Of a stretch of 64,000 nucleotides of DNA, positions 1-10,339 are shown one piece after another. The notes beneath the pieces were generated by a model. It was not told the DNA's origin. It searched no databases and saw nothing but the letters and a program-made list of their open reading frames with translations. Numbering within the stretch: the first letter of the stretch is position 1; the number at the start of each line of letters is the position of its first letter. This stretch comes from Trogon surrucura. Taxonomy: Eukaryota > Chordata > Aves > Trogoniformes > Trogonidae. The DNA is taken from NCBI GenBank assembly GCA_020746105.1, contig CM036618.1:7386501-7450500 (forward strand), written 5' to 3'. Made by a program: the position numbers and the translations under genes.

Positions 1-1139
1 ACTACTGCCCCACATCCTTCCACACTGAGGTCCCCCAGGGCTGCAGCTGTGGGACAGAGAGCAGGGAAGGCGGAACAAAGCAAAGAGAGTGGGAGAGGAT
101 GGTAAGGAAAAGGGGAACATTCAGTATGAGGGCACAAAACTCAGGTTAATTTTATTTTTCCCATCAAACCAGCTTCTTTTTCCCTCAGAGTGGAAATGCT
201 CAGCATCCGAGGAGCATGCTGAGCTGCTTTCCACAGCATGTGCCCGGGCTTGTGAGTGTGAAGATTACATCTAACAGTGACCTGCCAGGATTTGGTCCCT
301 GCCAGATCAGCTTTTATTTCCCCACCAGATCCAGAAAACCTCATAGGTTTGTCTCTTTGGCACTTCATCCTGCACGCTCATAACACAACCAAGTAACTAC
401 AGTTACCAAGTGAGTGTCACCCCCAATTTGTGTCACCCCCAATTTATGTCACCATAGGAGGCAGAAGACTCAGGACTATTGCATGTTTATTATATTAGTG
501 ACTCTTTTTCTAGGCTAACAGCAAGACCAAGGCATGTTTTGCAGAAGCCACGTCGTGTGTAAATGTGGAGCTCAAAATGCCCAAAACAGGTGCAGGCACT
601 CAAAAAAGTATTTAATTTCTTAAATTGCTGTCCATTGCCCCAGGTCAGGCAAAAGCAGGGAGGAAACCTGGAGGGAAGCTGCAAGAAAATCCCTAGGGTT
701 AGCGCAGAGGTGCATGTTATTTCACCTTTCATTAGTGACATGTGCTGATAGCATGTGGCTGTCTCCATGCGTTGGACATGCTGAGGATGACCCTGAGGTC
801 CGAAGCAGCAGCAGCATTGGCCACACAGCCCTGATTTCCCACATTGAACCTGGGCTAAACTGGAGGAGGTCCAACATGGAAGAATGGACTCATTCACCCA
901 AGGAAAAGGATCTCTAGCTTGTGGTTTCTGCTGGGCTTAGCTGTGGCAGGTGGGGAAGATATTTACCTTCCTCTCCCCACCTCTACTACAGAGATGGAAA
1001 CATCCAGAGAGGGAGAGAAGATGCTTGAGGATGGGAAGCTTTTAAACAACGAGGCATCAGTCAAAACCATGAGAAAATCTGGCTTTGTGAGCACAGAAGA
1101 AGAAAGAAAAGGAAGGGAATGGAATCACAGTCTTCAAAT

Positions 1140-1326
1140 CATAGAATCATAGAATGGCCTGGGCTGGAAGGGACCTCAGAGATCATTTTAATCCAACCTC
1201 CCTGTTGTGAGCAGGGACGCCACCTCTTGACTAGGTCAGGCAACACACATGAGAACCAAACGGGAATCGAACCTGCGACCTTGGTGTTTCAAGCACCACG
1301 CTCAACCCACTGAGCTAAACCAGCCC
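1140..1326 (-). mobile_element. tRNA-derived SINE with CR1 3' tail, copy 1 (full length)
   Basis: Read on the minus strand, the element starts at 1326 with GGGCTGGTTTAGCTCAGTGG, a tRNA-Ile-like head. The RNA polymerase III A box is intact (TAGCTCAGTGGG, 1317-1306), as is the B box (GGTTCGATTCC, 1273-1263). After the tRNA part comes a short linker, TCTCATGTGTTGCCTGA, and then a CR1 3' end finishing in octamer units CATTCTATGATTCTATG. A 6-bp TCAAAT flanks both ends (1134-1139 and 1327-1332), which fits a target-site duplication. The anticodon loop reads CTTGAAA, so the tRNA itself is not functional. Birds are known to have CR1-mobilised tRNA SINEs (TguSINE1 in passerines); this tail looks different from the one I recall. 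Confidence 0.85.
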
Positions 1327-3624
1327 TCAAATACCTCTAGGAGGGAGCCAAGGGGCAGATAGGAAAGGATAAACATCAGACAGGGCAAATATTTAATTTA
1401 GCTAAAGGACCGTATTGACACTAGAGCAAAACAGGATTATCTGTCCATGGATACGTTTAATTAGAGGAAACTTGCCAGTGACTAAAACAGAACAAAGCAG
1501 AAGTGAGGGAAAAAAAAAAAAAAAGCTGTTTGCAAGATTAAATGACGATTTTAAAAAGGAAATTTTGTAAGATGGAAACAGCAGAGGTAGGGGAAATAGT
1601 TGTTAAGTGGTCTGATGGCAAGTGGGCTGGTTAATTCATCTTTGCTGGCCAGATTATTGAATTTTTTGCATGGTCTCTATGCCCTACTCCTCCATCCTCT
1701 CGCTGCAGAAATGATGGTCAGATGCATTGTGGGTGAGATCCTCAGGAAAGGAAAAAAAGGAGAAAGAACATAAGAGGAGGAAAAAAAATCACTGGTACTT
1801 GTGTGAAATCTTTATTTGCTATGTTGCATTTCAATGACTTTAATTCCCTTCCCTCCCTTGGGGAAACCCCGTGAGGTTTTCATTGCTCATGGTCAGGTGT
1901 GATTTCCAGGTGTGAATCCCCTGACCATGTGGAATCGCTTCCCTTTCAACACCAAGAGCTCTGCTCACCGAGTTTGTGTCTTTCTCCCATCAACAGCCAT
2001 ATGGACATCACCCCATGTTGTCGTGTAGGGCAGGGCGAGGGAGCATCCCCACTCTGAGGAGGTGGGATGGACTAGGGCAAAAGAGAGGAGTGAGTGGCAT
2101 TCTCTGGGGGGAGAGGGACAGAGGATGGAGGACAGGACCATTGGCTCAGCTCCAAAACTGGAACCTTCCTCCCAGCTGCACGTGGCAAGACAGGGAAAGA
2201 GGAAGGTAGACATCTAACCAGGGAGCCATCACAGCCATAGATTTATTTCCAGCTTAAAAAAATCCAAACAGTTTAACTGACAAATTAATTAATAGCAAGC
2301 ATGGTTTGGGAACACTGCCTCTAACCCTCTCCATTTGCTAGAGCTCGGCACTTCAAATTCCAAATCCTTCCCATATGCTCCTCGAGGGAGGCTGGTGCAG
2401 GGTCTGATGGGGCAAGACTTTTCTCTGAACTTCACTCGTGGTTTGTTTTCTGATCAGTTTGCTGATGGAGAGTTTCATCCCCATCCTTCCAGTTTCCCCA
2501 TCTGTAAAGTGACATTAATGCTGCCAGCCTCAAGCTGTGCAGCCTGGAGCTCTGCTCATGAGGTGATTTGCAAGACAACTGTTTATTCTTTCAATAAATT
2601 ATTTTCAGGAAAAGAGAAATAGCAGTTGCCATGAAAAGCACTCATCAGCCCATTGAAGCATCCTGGAATATCAATGATTTAATCAATCCAATCCTCACCA
2701 AGTATTAGCCTGGAAAGATCTGAGCTGCCAGAAACAAAGTCAGACAGATTAATGTCCTGCCCACAGGCCTGGTTTTCTGCTGATTCTGACAGGTCCTGGC
2801 GAAAGCTCCTGTGCCCAGAAATGTATTTTGAGACTAGCATGCTTGATGAGTAACTAATTCCCTTCAAATTAAATTAAGGCGAAGTTAATCTCATCCATGA
2901 TGGGAAGGGGAGGTGATGCTGGTGTTGCAGCCAAAGGGCCCCAGAGGAGTTTGGAGCAGAAATGGGAGCAGGAGGAGTGAGATATGGGGGTGTGTTGGCC
3001 TGCCTCCATGGGGAAGGGCTTGAGGTACAGTGCAACAACCATGAGCTGCCAGAAGTACCCACAGCTGCCAAAATGGACAGGTCCTCCATCACCCCCCCAA
3101 GTCCCTCTGCTCCCAACCAGCCCACCGAGGAAGCAGGCAGTGATCTGCAGTTTTACAGTGGCTCAGACAAAGGTGTTGATGGAAATGACAAATAATGTAA
3201 GAGGGAAGGTTGGGCCCTTCAGCTGGGAGAGGGGTGGAGGGAAGCAGAGCAAACCTTCACCATACATATGGTATTTGTGAGTATCTCCACAAATCTGCAT
3301 TTAACAGCCTGTGTGATATGGCAGAAAGGTGCTCCACGGGGTCTGAAAGACAGTCAGCTGGCACAGTTTGGCCATGTCCACATCATTTGACCCTCTTAGT
3401 CACCCCAGATGGGGTGGACACATTCAGGTGGCTGCCTGGAGTGGCCCATGGTCAGAGTGAGCTCCAGCACCGTGCCTGGGAGCTACTGGGAAGCCCAGCC
3501 TGTGCTCCAGCAACACAGTTCCACGTAGAAGATCCTTCTCTGAAACTGTTTCCTGTGTTTTAATAGATAAACCTGGCTCTCCCATAGCAAAAATGAGTCA
3601 GGGAAATAGAAAACTCTGCTTTTT

Positions 3625-3838
3625 TTGTGTATGGTTGCCCAGAGAAGATGTGGGATCTCCTTCCCACTGGAGATGCTCAGAACTCAACTGAGCACAGCCA
3701 TGAGGAGCCTGATCTAAGTCTGAGATTCAATTCTCAGGCTCACCCTGCATTGAAAAGGGGGCTGGATGAGGTATTTTTAAAAGGTCTCTCCCAGCTAAAG
3801 TTAATTTTCTGGTTCTAAATTATTTAATGATCCTAAAG
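3625..3838 (+). mobile_element. old CR1 LINE 3' fragment
   Basis: Worn similarity to the CR1 3' end: TTGCCCAGAGAAG, then TCCTTCCCACTGGAGATG, then GAGCCTGATCTAA and GGGGGCTGGATGAGG, ending TCTCTCCCAGCTAAAG. No clean octamer tail remains, so it is older than its neighbour at 4040. Noncoding fragment. Confidence 0.6.
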
Positions 3839-4039
3839 TATGAGTGAATGTTTAGAACACTTTGAGATCTTACAAAGTTATTCTTCTGGCTATTTGTACT
3901 GGTCCACCAATGGAGCTGATTTATGGATTGACACCAACTTTATTACTGCTGCTCATTGCTCCTGCAGCTCCATGATCCAGTCCAGGTTGTCCCAGGGGAT
4001 CCATAAGAGCTTGTCCTGGTACCATGGAAGTGAAGCACA

Positions 4040-4282
4040 CCATCAAGTTGTGCCAGGGGAGGTTCAGGTTGGATATTGGGAAGAATTTCTTTACTGAAAG
4101 GGTTGTCAGCCATTGGAACAGCCTGCCCGGGAAGGTGGTTGAGTCACCGCCCCTGGAGGTGTGTAAGAGAGAGGCAGATGTTGTGCTGAAGGACATGGTT
4201 TAGTGGTGTTGATAGGGCCGGGACAAAGGTTGGACTCAATCTTGAAGGTCTCTTCCAACCAAAACTGTTTGATGATTCTATG
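4040..4282 (+). mobile_element. CR1 LINE 3' fragment, 5' truncated
   Basis: Sense CR1 3' end: AGTTGTGCCAGGGGAGGTTC, AAGAATTTCTTTACTGAAAG and CAACCAAAACTGTTTGATGA, ending GATTCTATGG. It belongs to the same subfamily as the copy at 59857, sharing GTGGTGTTGATAGGG and TTGGACTCAATCTTGAAGG. It is 5' truncated, as is usual for CR1. Confidence 0.85.
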
Positions 4283-4847
4283 GAAGTGGAGGGATGCACC
4301 CAGGAACAGGAGGTCCTTCAGCTGGTTTTGCCAACCATGCCATTCTCTTGTGAAAATACCGTCCATAAACATGCCTCTTGCCACAGCTGCTCATCTCTCC
4401 TTAAATCCCATCACCACTTAACTGGGGATTGTTTTCATTTTGCAGAGCACAAACCCTCACAAGGCAGTGCTTTATTCAAGGTGCACAGCCCTTGTGCTGC
4501 CCAGAGGATCTAGAAATCCTTAGTGTTGGGGAAAGCCCAGAGCAGCTCCTGGGTTGCGTCTTATGCACTACTGAGAGCCCAGCAAAATACACACCTGATA
4601 TACATCAGAGAGGTCAGCATAAAAATCTATTATGCTGTGAAGGCCTGTGAAAGAAACACAAGCTCACTGCTGGTGTCCAGTCTGGAAGGTAGGTAGGAAT
4701 CCAAAGAAAGCCATCACTGAGCAAGGTACAAATGCTTTCTACTGCCTCATATTAATAATCAAGAGTCAAACATTTTTAAATATTAATTATAATAATAACA
4801 ACAGCTTTACTACTTTGCACTGTAACTTACAGGACCCTTGATAAGTG

Positions 4848-5048
4848 GGACTGGAAAGGACCTCATGGGTCTCCAGCCCAAGCTCCTGCTCAAGCAGGGC
4901 CAGATCTAGGATCAGACTGGGTTTCTCATGGTTTTATCTGGCTGCAAGTTCTCTGTCTGACCCACTTCACTGTACTCAGGGTGAAAAAGTTTCTCTTTAG
5001 ATCCACCTGGGACCTCTTTTGTTTCAACTTGAGGCATCCATAGAGCTT
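4848..5048 (-). mobile_element. old CR1 LINE fragment
   Basis: Antisense CR1-like sequence: GGACTGGAAAGGACCTCATG, CTCCAGCCCAAGCTCCTGCT, CAAGCAGGGCCAGATCTAGG. It is related to the old element at 57461. The octamer tail is gone and the upper border is vague. Confidence 0.6.
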
Positions 5049-5212
5049 AATAAAGACCCCAAACTCCCAGTGGATGACCTCAATCCCCTCCAAACGTGCT
5101 GTTGGAGAGAAAGGAAACAAAACATGACATGTTCCATTTTTTACAGCAAAACAGAAAACTTTCATCTTGGACACAAGATGTTTTGAAGTTAGAGATGAGT
5201 ATGATGATGTTT

Positions 5213-5910
5213 CACAGAATCACAGAATCACAGAATGTTAGAGGTTGGAAGGGACCTCAAAGATCATCTAGTCCAACCCCCCTGCCAGAGGAAGATCACC
5301 TACAGTAGGTCACACAGGAACATGTCCAGGCGGGTTTTGAATGTCTCCAAAGAAGGAGATTCCACAGCCTCCCTGGGCAGCCTGTGCCAGGGCTCTGTCA
5401 CCGTCACAGTAAAAAAGTTTTTCCTCATATTTTTATGGAACCTCCTGTGTTCCAGCTTCCACCCATTGCCCCTTGTCCTGTCAGTGGAGGCCGCTGAAAA
5501 GAGCCTGGCTCCATCCTCCTGACATTCCCCCTTGACATATTTATAAACATTAATAAGGTCAACCTCCTCTTCTCCAAGCTAAAGAGACCCAGCTCCTTCA
5601 GCCTTTCCTCATGAGGGAGATGTTCCACTCCCTTCACCATCTTTGTGGCTCTGCGCTGGACTCTCTCAAGCAGCTCCCTGTCCTTCTTGAACTGAGGGGC
5701 ACAGAACTGGACACAATATTCCAGATGCGGCCTCGCCAGGGCAGAGTAGAGGGGCAGGAGGACCTCTCTCGACCTACTTGCTACTCCTCTTCTAATACAC
5801 CCCAGGATGCCATTGGCCTTCTTGGCCACAAGGGCACATTGCTGGCTCATGGCCACCCTGCTGTCCACTAGAACCCCCAGGTCCCTTTCCCCTGCGCTGC
5901 TCTCTGAAGC
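5213..5910 (-). mobile_element. CR1 LINE with remnant of reverse transcriptase C-terminus
   Basis: The 3' end is at 5213, with three ACAGAATC octamers. The element runs to about 5910. On the minus strand the upstream part encodes CR1 ORF2 C-terminal residues: [73 protein letters not shown]. The frame is shifted in the last third, after [11 protein letters not shown], so it makes no intact product. It is 5' truncated and of the same subfamily as 22747-23385 and 14125-14251. Confidence 0.92.
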
Positions 5911-7781
5911 TGGACCCACTGACCTGCAAGGGCAGAAGATTGCCAGAGGCAAACAAGAGGATGCCTAGCCTGGACGTTATTGAGTCACTCGCCTTGGGCT
6001 AAGGAGGACTTAAATCTCCTCCATTCTCCCCTGTGGTCTAACAATCTTCTTTTTATACAAAAACACGGTTAGGAGCCCTGCTTGGCTGAGCTCAACTGCA
6101 GGACCTGCTGCCACCAACCAAGTAGCTCCTACCTGTGCAGGGCAGCTTATTCCCCATGCTAGGACTCCTCCCCAAAAATATCAGAGGAATGAGTAGCTTC
6201 TGCTTTTGAATTAGATCATTATGTGTTAATCACAAAGGCACAGCAAATCTGAGCAGAAGAAAGAGAAATATCTCCAACATCACTTAAGTGACTTCAAAGC
6301 CAGATACTCCAAGAGCAACTGAGGCACCGAAAGAACAGAGACAAGAACCTGGCCTGGCTGTAACAGCACCTAAACCTGCAGAAAGGTTGGTGTAAGTTTA
6401 GGAAACCCCACAAAGTCTCTGCCTGAGCTGCTGGCCAACATCTTCAACAACAGCTGATCCAATTTTAATTGAATGCTTATGTTTTAATTTTTCCCCCCTC
6501 TTCTTCTGGATTATGTTGGTTAAGAAAATTCTAGAGATAGGGAGGGAAGCTGGAAGGGAAAATTAAATTGCAGCAGTAGGAGGGAAACTGTAAACCTCAT
6601 AAATGCTCACACAGTGGGGAAGTAGCTGTGTCCTTAAGGCTGGTTTGATAAACACCTCAGGGGATGCCACAACTAGGCATGTTGGCAACAAACATATAAG
6701 TGATAGCTCCTCTTATTTCTCCCCCATCTTTCCACTTCCTACCAGTTGCCCTGGAAACTTCTTGGTTGTGGTGCTCACAGGAGAAGAAAACCCATCTGCA
6801 AAGCCTTCATGACACAAAGCTCACAGCCGGGAGATGCTGGAGGATGATTTTGGCATGAGCGGTCCCTGTGCTACCTGTCCCTGCAGCCCTGGGGACCGGC
6901 ACAGAACACCCCCAAATAACCCCAAACAACCCTGCATCCCACGCTAAGCCCCCGCATCCTCGGTTGGCATCGCCACCCACCTCCCTGCAGGTTCTTCACA
7001 CAAAGGCTGCACAGACGATTCCTCCTACGCAGAGACTGTGTTGCAATTCACCCACAATTAGCAAAAGGAGCCTGAAGGCTGAATAACCTCACAGAAGCCC
7101 CCGGGGTGCTTTTCCAACTAGGGTGGGAGCAGCCATGCCCTGAGGGCTGCAATTAATTGCCCATTAGGATAAACTCCAATTAGGCTGGGGTAGGAGGAAA
7201 GTGCACCAGATGCCTTTTTCTTCTGCAGGGAGAACCTCCAATTCATAGAAAAAGAAAAAAAAAAAAAAGAAAAAAAAATAGGAAGAAAACCCAAACTTTT
7301 TTTTGCACTAAAGGATTTAAAAGATCTTGGAACAGCAGAGCCATCCAGTCCTGAGGATGCCAGGACATGCCAGAGGCATCTCTGGAGGGTTTTGTCCCAG
7401 AAAACACTGACCTTTGGGGAAGATGTGATTTGCACACCTTATTCTCAACCCCCACAGCAAGCAGGGCTGGAGCAGCTGATGTCTTGCGTGATCTACATGA
7501 GAAATTTCAGTCTCTGCCTTGATGAAACAGGCCCACAGCAGGCAGAGGAGGGGAGCACGGCGGCATGCTCATCTTTCACTCTTGTCCCCTCTGGGGATCA
7601 AACCTTGCCCTCCTCCTGGCTGTCCCTAGGTGGAGGACAGCACGCAGGGAGGAGGCAAGGGCACAGGGCAGAGCAAAGCCGTGCATTTCAACCCCCACCT
7701 CTTGCCTATCAGGCACACTCGAGTACATTAATGTGCATTTTGCATGAATACAAAGTGCATTTTTTATGCAAACTGTACACA

Positions 7782-7787
7782 TTTATT
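7782..7787 (-). terminator. alternative downstream AATAAA on the TNFRSF21 strand
   Basis: TTTATT on the plus strand. It would extend the 3' UTR by about 1.15 kb. The context is AT-rich and the downstream element is not clear, so this is only a candidate. Confidence 0.25.
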
Positions 7788-8914
7788 AAGGTCTTTATAT
7801 TCACAGCTTTGCCTCGCTGAACTCATTCGGCTGAAAATCTCAGGCGTTTTGAGTTGCACACCACAGCCGCTGTTGGGGCGTGCAAGGTTTGTGCATGGCC
7901 CGCGTATGAGGACAAGTTCCCCTCACTCCCCTCCCTGGGGAGTTATGCCTCCAGGTAAGGAACCCATCAATCCTCCCTGCCTGGTTTATTTTCTTAAAGC
8001 CAAGAAAGCTGGCTCCGAGGAAGGGTGGGGGTGCAGGGCTTGTGGCTCCTCACACCTCCCACGCTGCCAGGAAATATTCTGCCTGTATGCATGGCTCAGC
8101 TGCTCTCAGACATTTCCCCTGCACACCCCCAGATACATAAAATATTTATATATGTACATATCATACACGTATAAAACACAACTTTAAAATACATAAATAC
8201 ATTTTGAGCTGTATTTCATCTGTCCAAGTGTCAGAAAGTTTTCATCCTGTACCTGTGTGTAGCCCTGTAACAGCAATTTTCAATACCAACCAGAAGGAAG
8301 ACACAGAAAACTAGTTGGCAGAAAAAATTCTGCATTTAAGTATACAAAATGCCAGTACCTAAACCAGAAGAGTTTCTCCCATTTAGGTTTCCATTTGCAG
8401 ACAGAGTAACAAGGGATGTGTTACTTGGAGGCAGAGATTTTAAGGAAGCCTGTAACGTAACAGGGTAAGAGAAACCCTGTGACTGCAAGACCTTGGCTCA
8501 GGAGTGACTCAGCACAGCAGCTGCATCCTGGAAAACGAATACTCCAGCCCCCCCAAAAATGTCTGCAAAGTCTTCGAGAGGCTGCAAAAACCAACCCTGG
8601 AAGTCCCATCAGTCATCAGACCTGCACATTGCTACAGGGATTAACACCCCGGCTCAGTGCAGGGACGTACCTCACCGGGAAGCATCAGCCCCAGCTGCAG
8701 AGAGCTCCAGCAGTGACTGTGGGGACTGGAGGCAGTGTTGTCAACGCATTTTGGCTTCAAAGCTAAAGGAGAAAACGCCCTCAAGCACCTCAAACTCCAA
8801 AATCTCCCTCTTGACTCTCCCACGGGTACCCTGAGCAGCCCCTGCTCCAACCCAGGTGTCCTCGGGCAGAGACACACGTTAAGGAGGTTAACACAGAATC
8901 ATGTCAAGTAACAA

Positions 8915-10109
8915 ACACCTAGTATTTATTAATAAATTAGTACACTGGAAGGCAATTTTTCAATTCATTCCCCTCTTCCCCCACTCCCACCCCTTCCCAT
9001 GGGGTGGCACATGCCACCCTCATACCGTGACTTCAAATCGAGCGTAGTACAGACTGTTCGTTACGGGAGCGTAATAATTGCAAACATAATCAGACTTCTT
9101 ACGATGCGGCTTTTTTTTCCCCCACCCCCCAACCTCTTTTCTTTTGATAAAAAGTGAAGTGTGATTTGAAGAGACTATTAAGACCAGGCAAAGGTCTTCA
9201 GAGAACCTATCGGCCATGTCCGTATTTAAAAAAAAAAAAAAAAAAAAAGAGAGACACAAGTGTAAAAGCATAGCTTGGTTTAAGTCTTACAGCACGAGGA
9301 GAGCAGGACCACCGGTGGCCGCCTTCGCCTCCCATGTCCAGCACCGGCTTCCCTTCAGGGCCCCGCTGTTCCCACAAGCAGCAAGGCAAGAGAACTCCTT
9401 ACATTCGACTGAAGGCAAAGGACCCTTTCATCGCCTCGAAGGTTGGTGGGATTGACCCTTTTCTTTGCGGTTAAAGCGCTTCTGCTTTAGCTTATAGGAG
9501 CGCGATGCAGTGTCCGGGTGAAAACCATACAATAAATAACCGTGCTAGTAAAATCTCAGCAATGGATATGAGCTACACAATAGTACATTATAAAAAAAGA
9601 AGTCAGCTCAGGTGGGAAGCTTAGATGTGTTAAGAGACAGTAACCAGCAACGATTGGTTTGGTTTTTTTGTTGTGTGTTTTTGCCATTTACCACTCCGAG
9701 GCAAAGGGAGGTGGTGGGAGAAGGTCACTCCGAGCAACGGCTTTGATAAAAGTGGGTTACAGAGCAATCCCCGATTTGATGTGTTACATTACACCAGATT
9801 TGTGGTCTTTTAGTTCATTAACTGCATTTTTCTTTTTTAAAGTGCACTGGCTGATCTGATTGGAATGAGAACAAGGAGAAGAGATGCTCGGGAAAGGGGC
9901 AGAGGGTGCAAAGACTTGGACTGAGCGATAGAGTTAAGGTGGAGGGGTGCAACGCTGGCAAACTGCCCCCCCTCCAGAAACCAAGGACACCTCAACGAAA
10001 ATACTGGCCATGTATTCTACAACAAAACCTGCCTGCATATTGCCAGTTGTCTTAACGAGTGCCAAGCTAGCTCTAGCAGATATTCGGAGAGCGCGTGGTG
10101 ACCCAGTGT
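8915..10109 (-). other. TNFRSF21: TNFRSF21 3' untranslated region (predicted)
   Basis: About 1.2 kb between the stop codon and the first good poly(A) signal on the minus strand. The end near 8915 is inferred from AATAAA at 8940-8935 followed by a GU-rich stretch (GGTGTTTGTTACTTG in the transcript). An A20 run on the plus strand at about 9229-9248 gives a U-run in the transcript. No long conserved reading frame is seen here. Confidence 0.65.
8935..8940 (-). terminator. poly(A) signal AATAAA of TNFRSF21
   Basis: TTTATT on the plus strand reads AATAAA on the gene strand, about 1.17 kb past the stop codon. A GU-rich downstream element follows within 30 nt, as expected for cleavage near 8910-8925. 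A second AATAAA on the same strand at 7787-7782 could give a longer 3' end. Confidence 0.6.
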
Positions 10110-10339
10110 CTACAGTAAGTCGGGAAGGTGGCTATAGACAGAGTCCAGGAGGGTCTGGCTGGCTTCCTGGCTCTTGACTCCAGCAATCTCAAATAGCCTG
10201 TCCAGCTTGTCTTCGGCCTGCGGGATCTCCTCTATCACATGGAGCTCCTCGGGGTTGAGGATGTGCAGCATGTCGTCGAAGATGGGCTGCAGGTCGCAAG
10301 GGTCCAAGCGCACCTGGCGCAGGACGGTGTCCTTCTTTT
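10110..10339 (-). CDS. TNFRSF21: TNFRSF21 coding exon 6: C-terminal tail and stop
   Basis: 230 nt. The acceptor is CTCCAG before AAAAGAAGG, and the split codon gives E then [20 protein letters not shown]. The exon ends at [18 protein letters not shown] and TAG (10112-10110). It supplies residues 563-638. The acidic, leucine-rich helical tail ([20 protein letters not shown], then [20 protein letters not shown]) is almost unchanged from the human protein as I recall it. That suggests a selected function beyond the death domain; the literature has described this tail as leucine-zipper or CARD-like, but its role is not settled. Confidence 0.96.

Larger units (their letters stand above)
1..8900. 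other. downstream flank without recognised gene
   Basis: Apart from the repeats listed separately (SINE 1140-1326; CR1 at 3625, 4040, 4848 and 5213), I find no recognisable coding exon. Open frames are short and unlike known proteins. In mammals the next gene on this side is, as I recall, an adhesion GPCR (ADGRF family), but no such sequence is visible. An A/G-rich run at about 7248-7280 and AT-rich patches are the only other structure. Confidence 0.6.

Noticed and set aside
1140-1326. Functional tRNA gene on the minus strand
   Set aside because: The cloverleaf is degraded (odd anticodon loop, broken acceptor stem pairing) and the head is fused to a CR1 tail with a target duplication, so it is a SINE.
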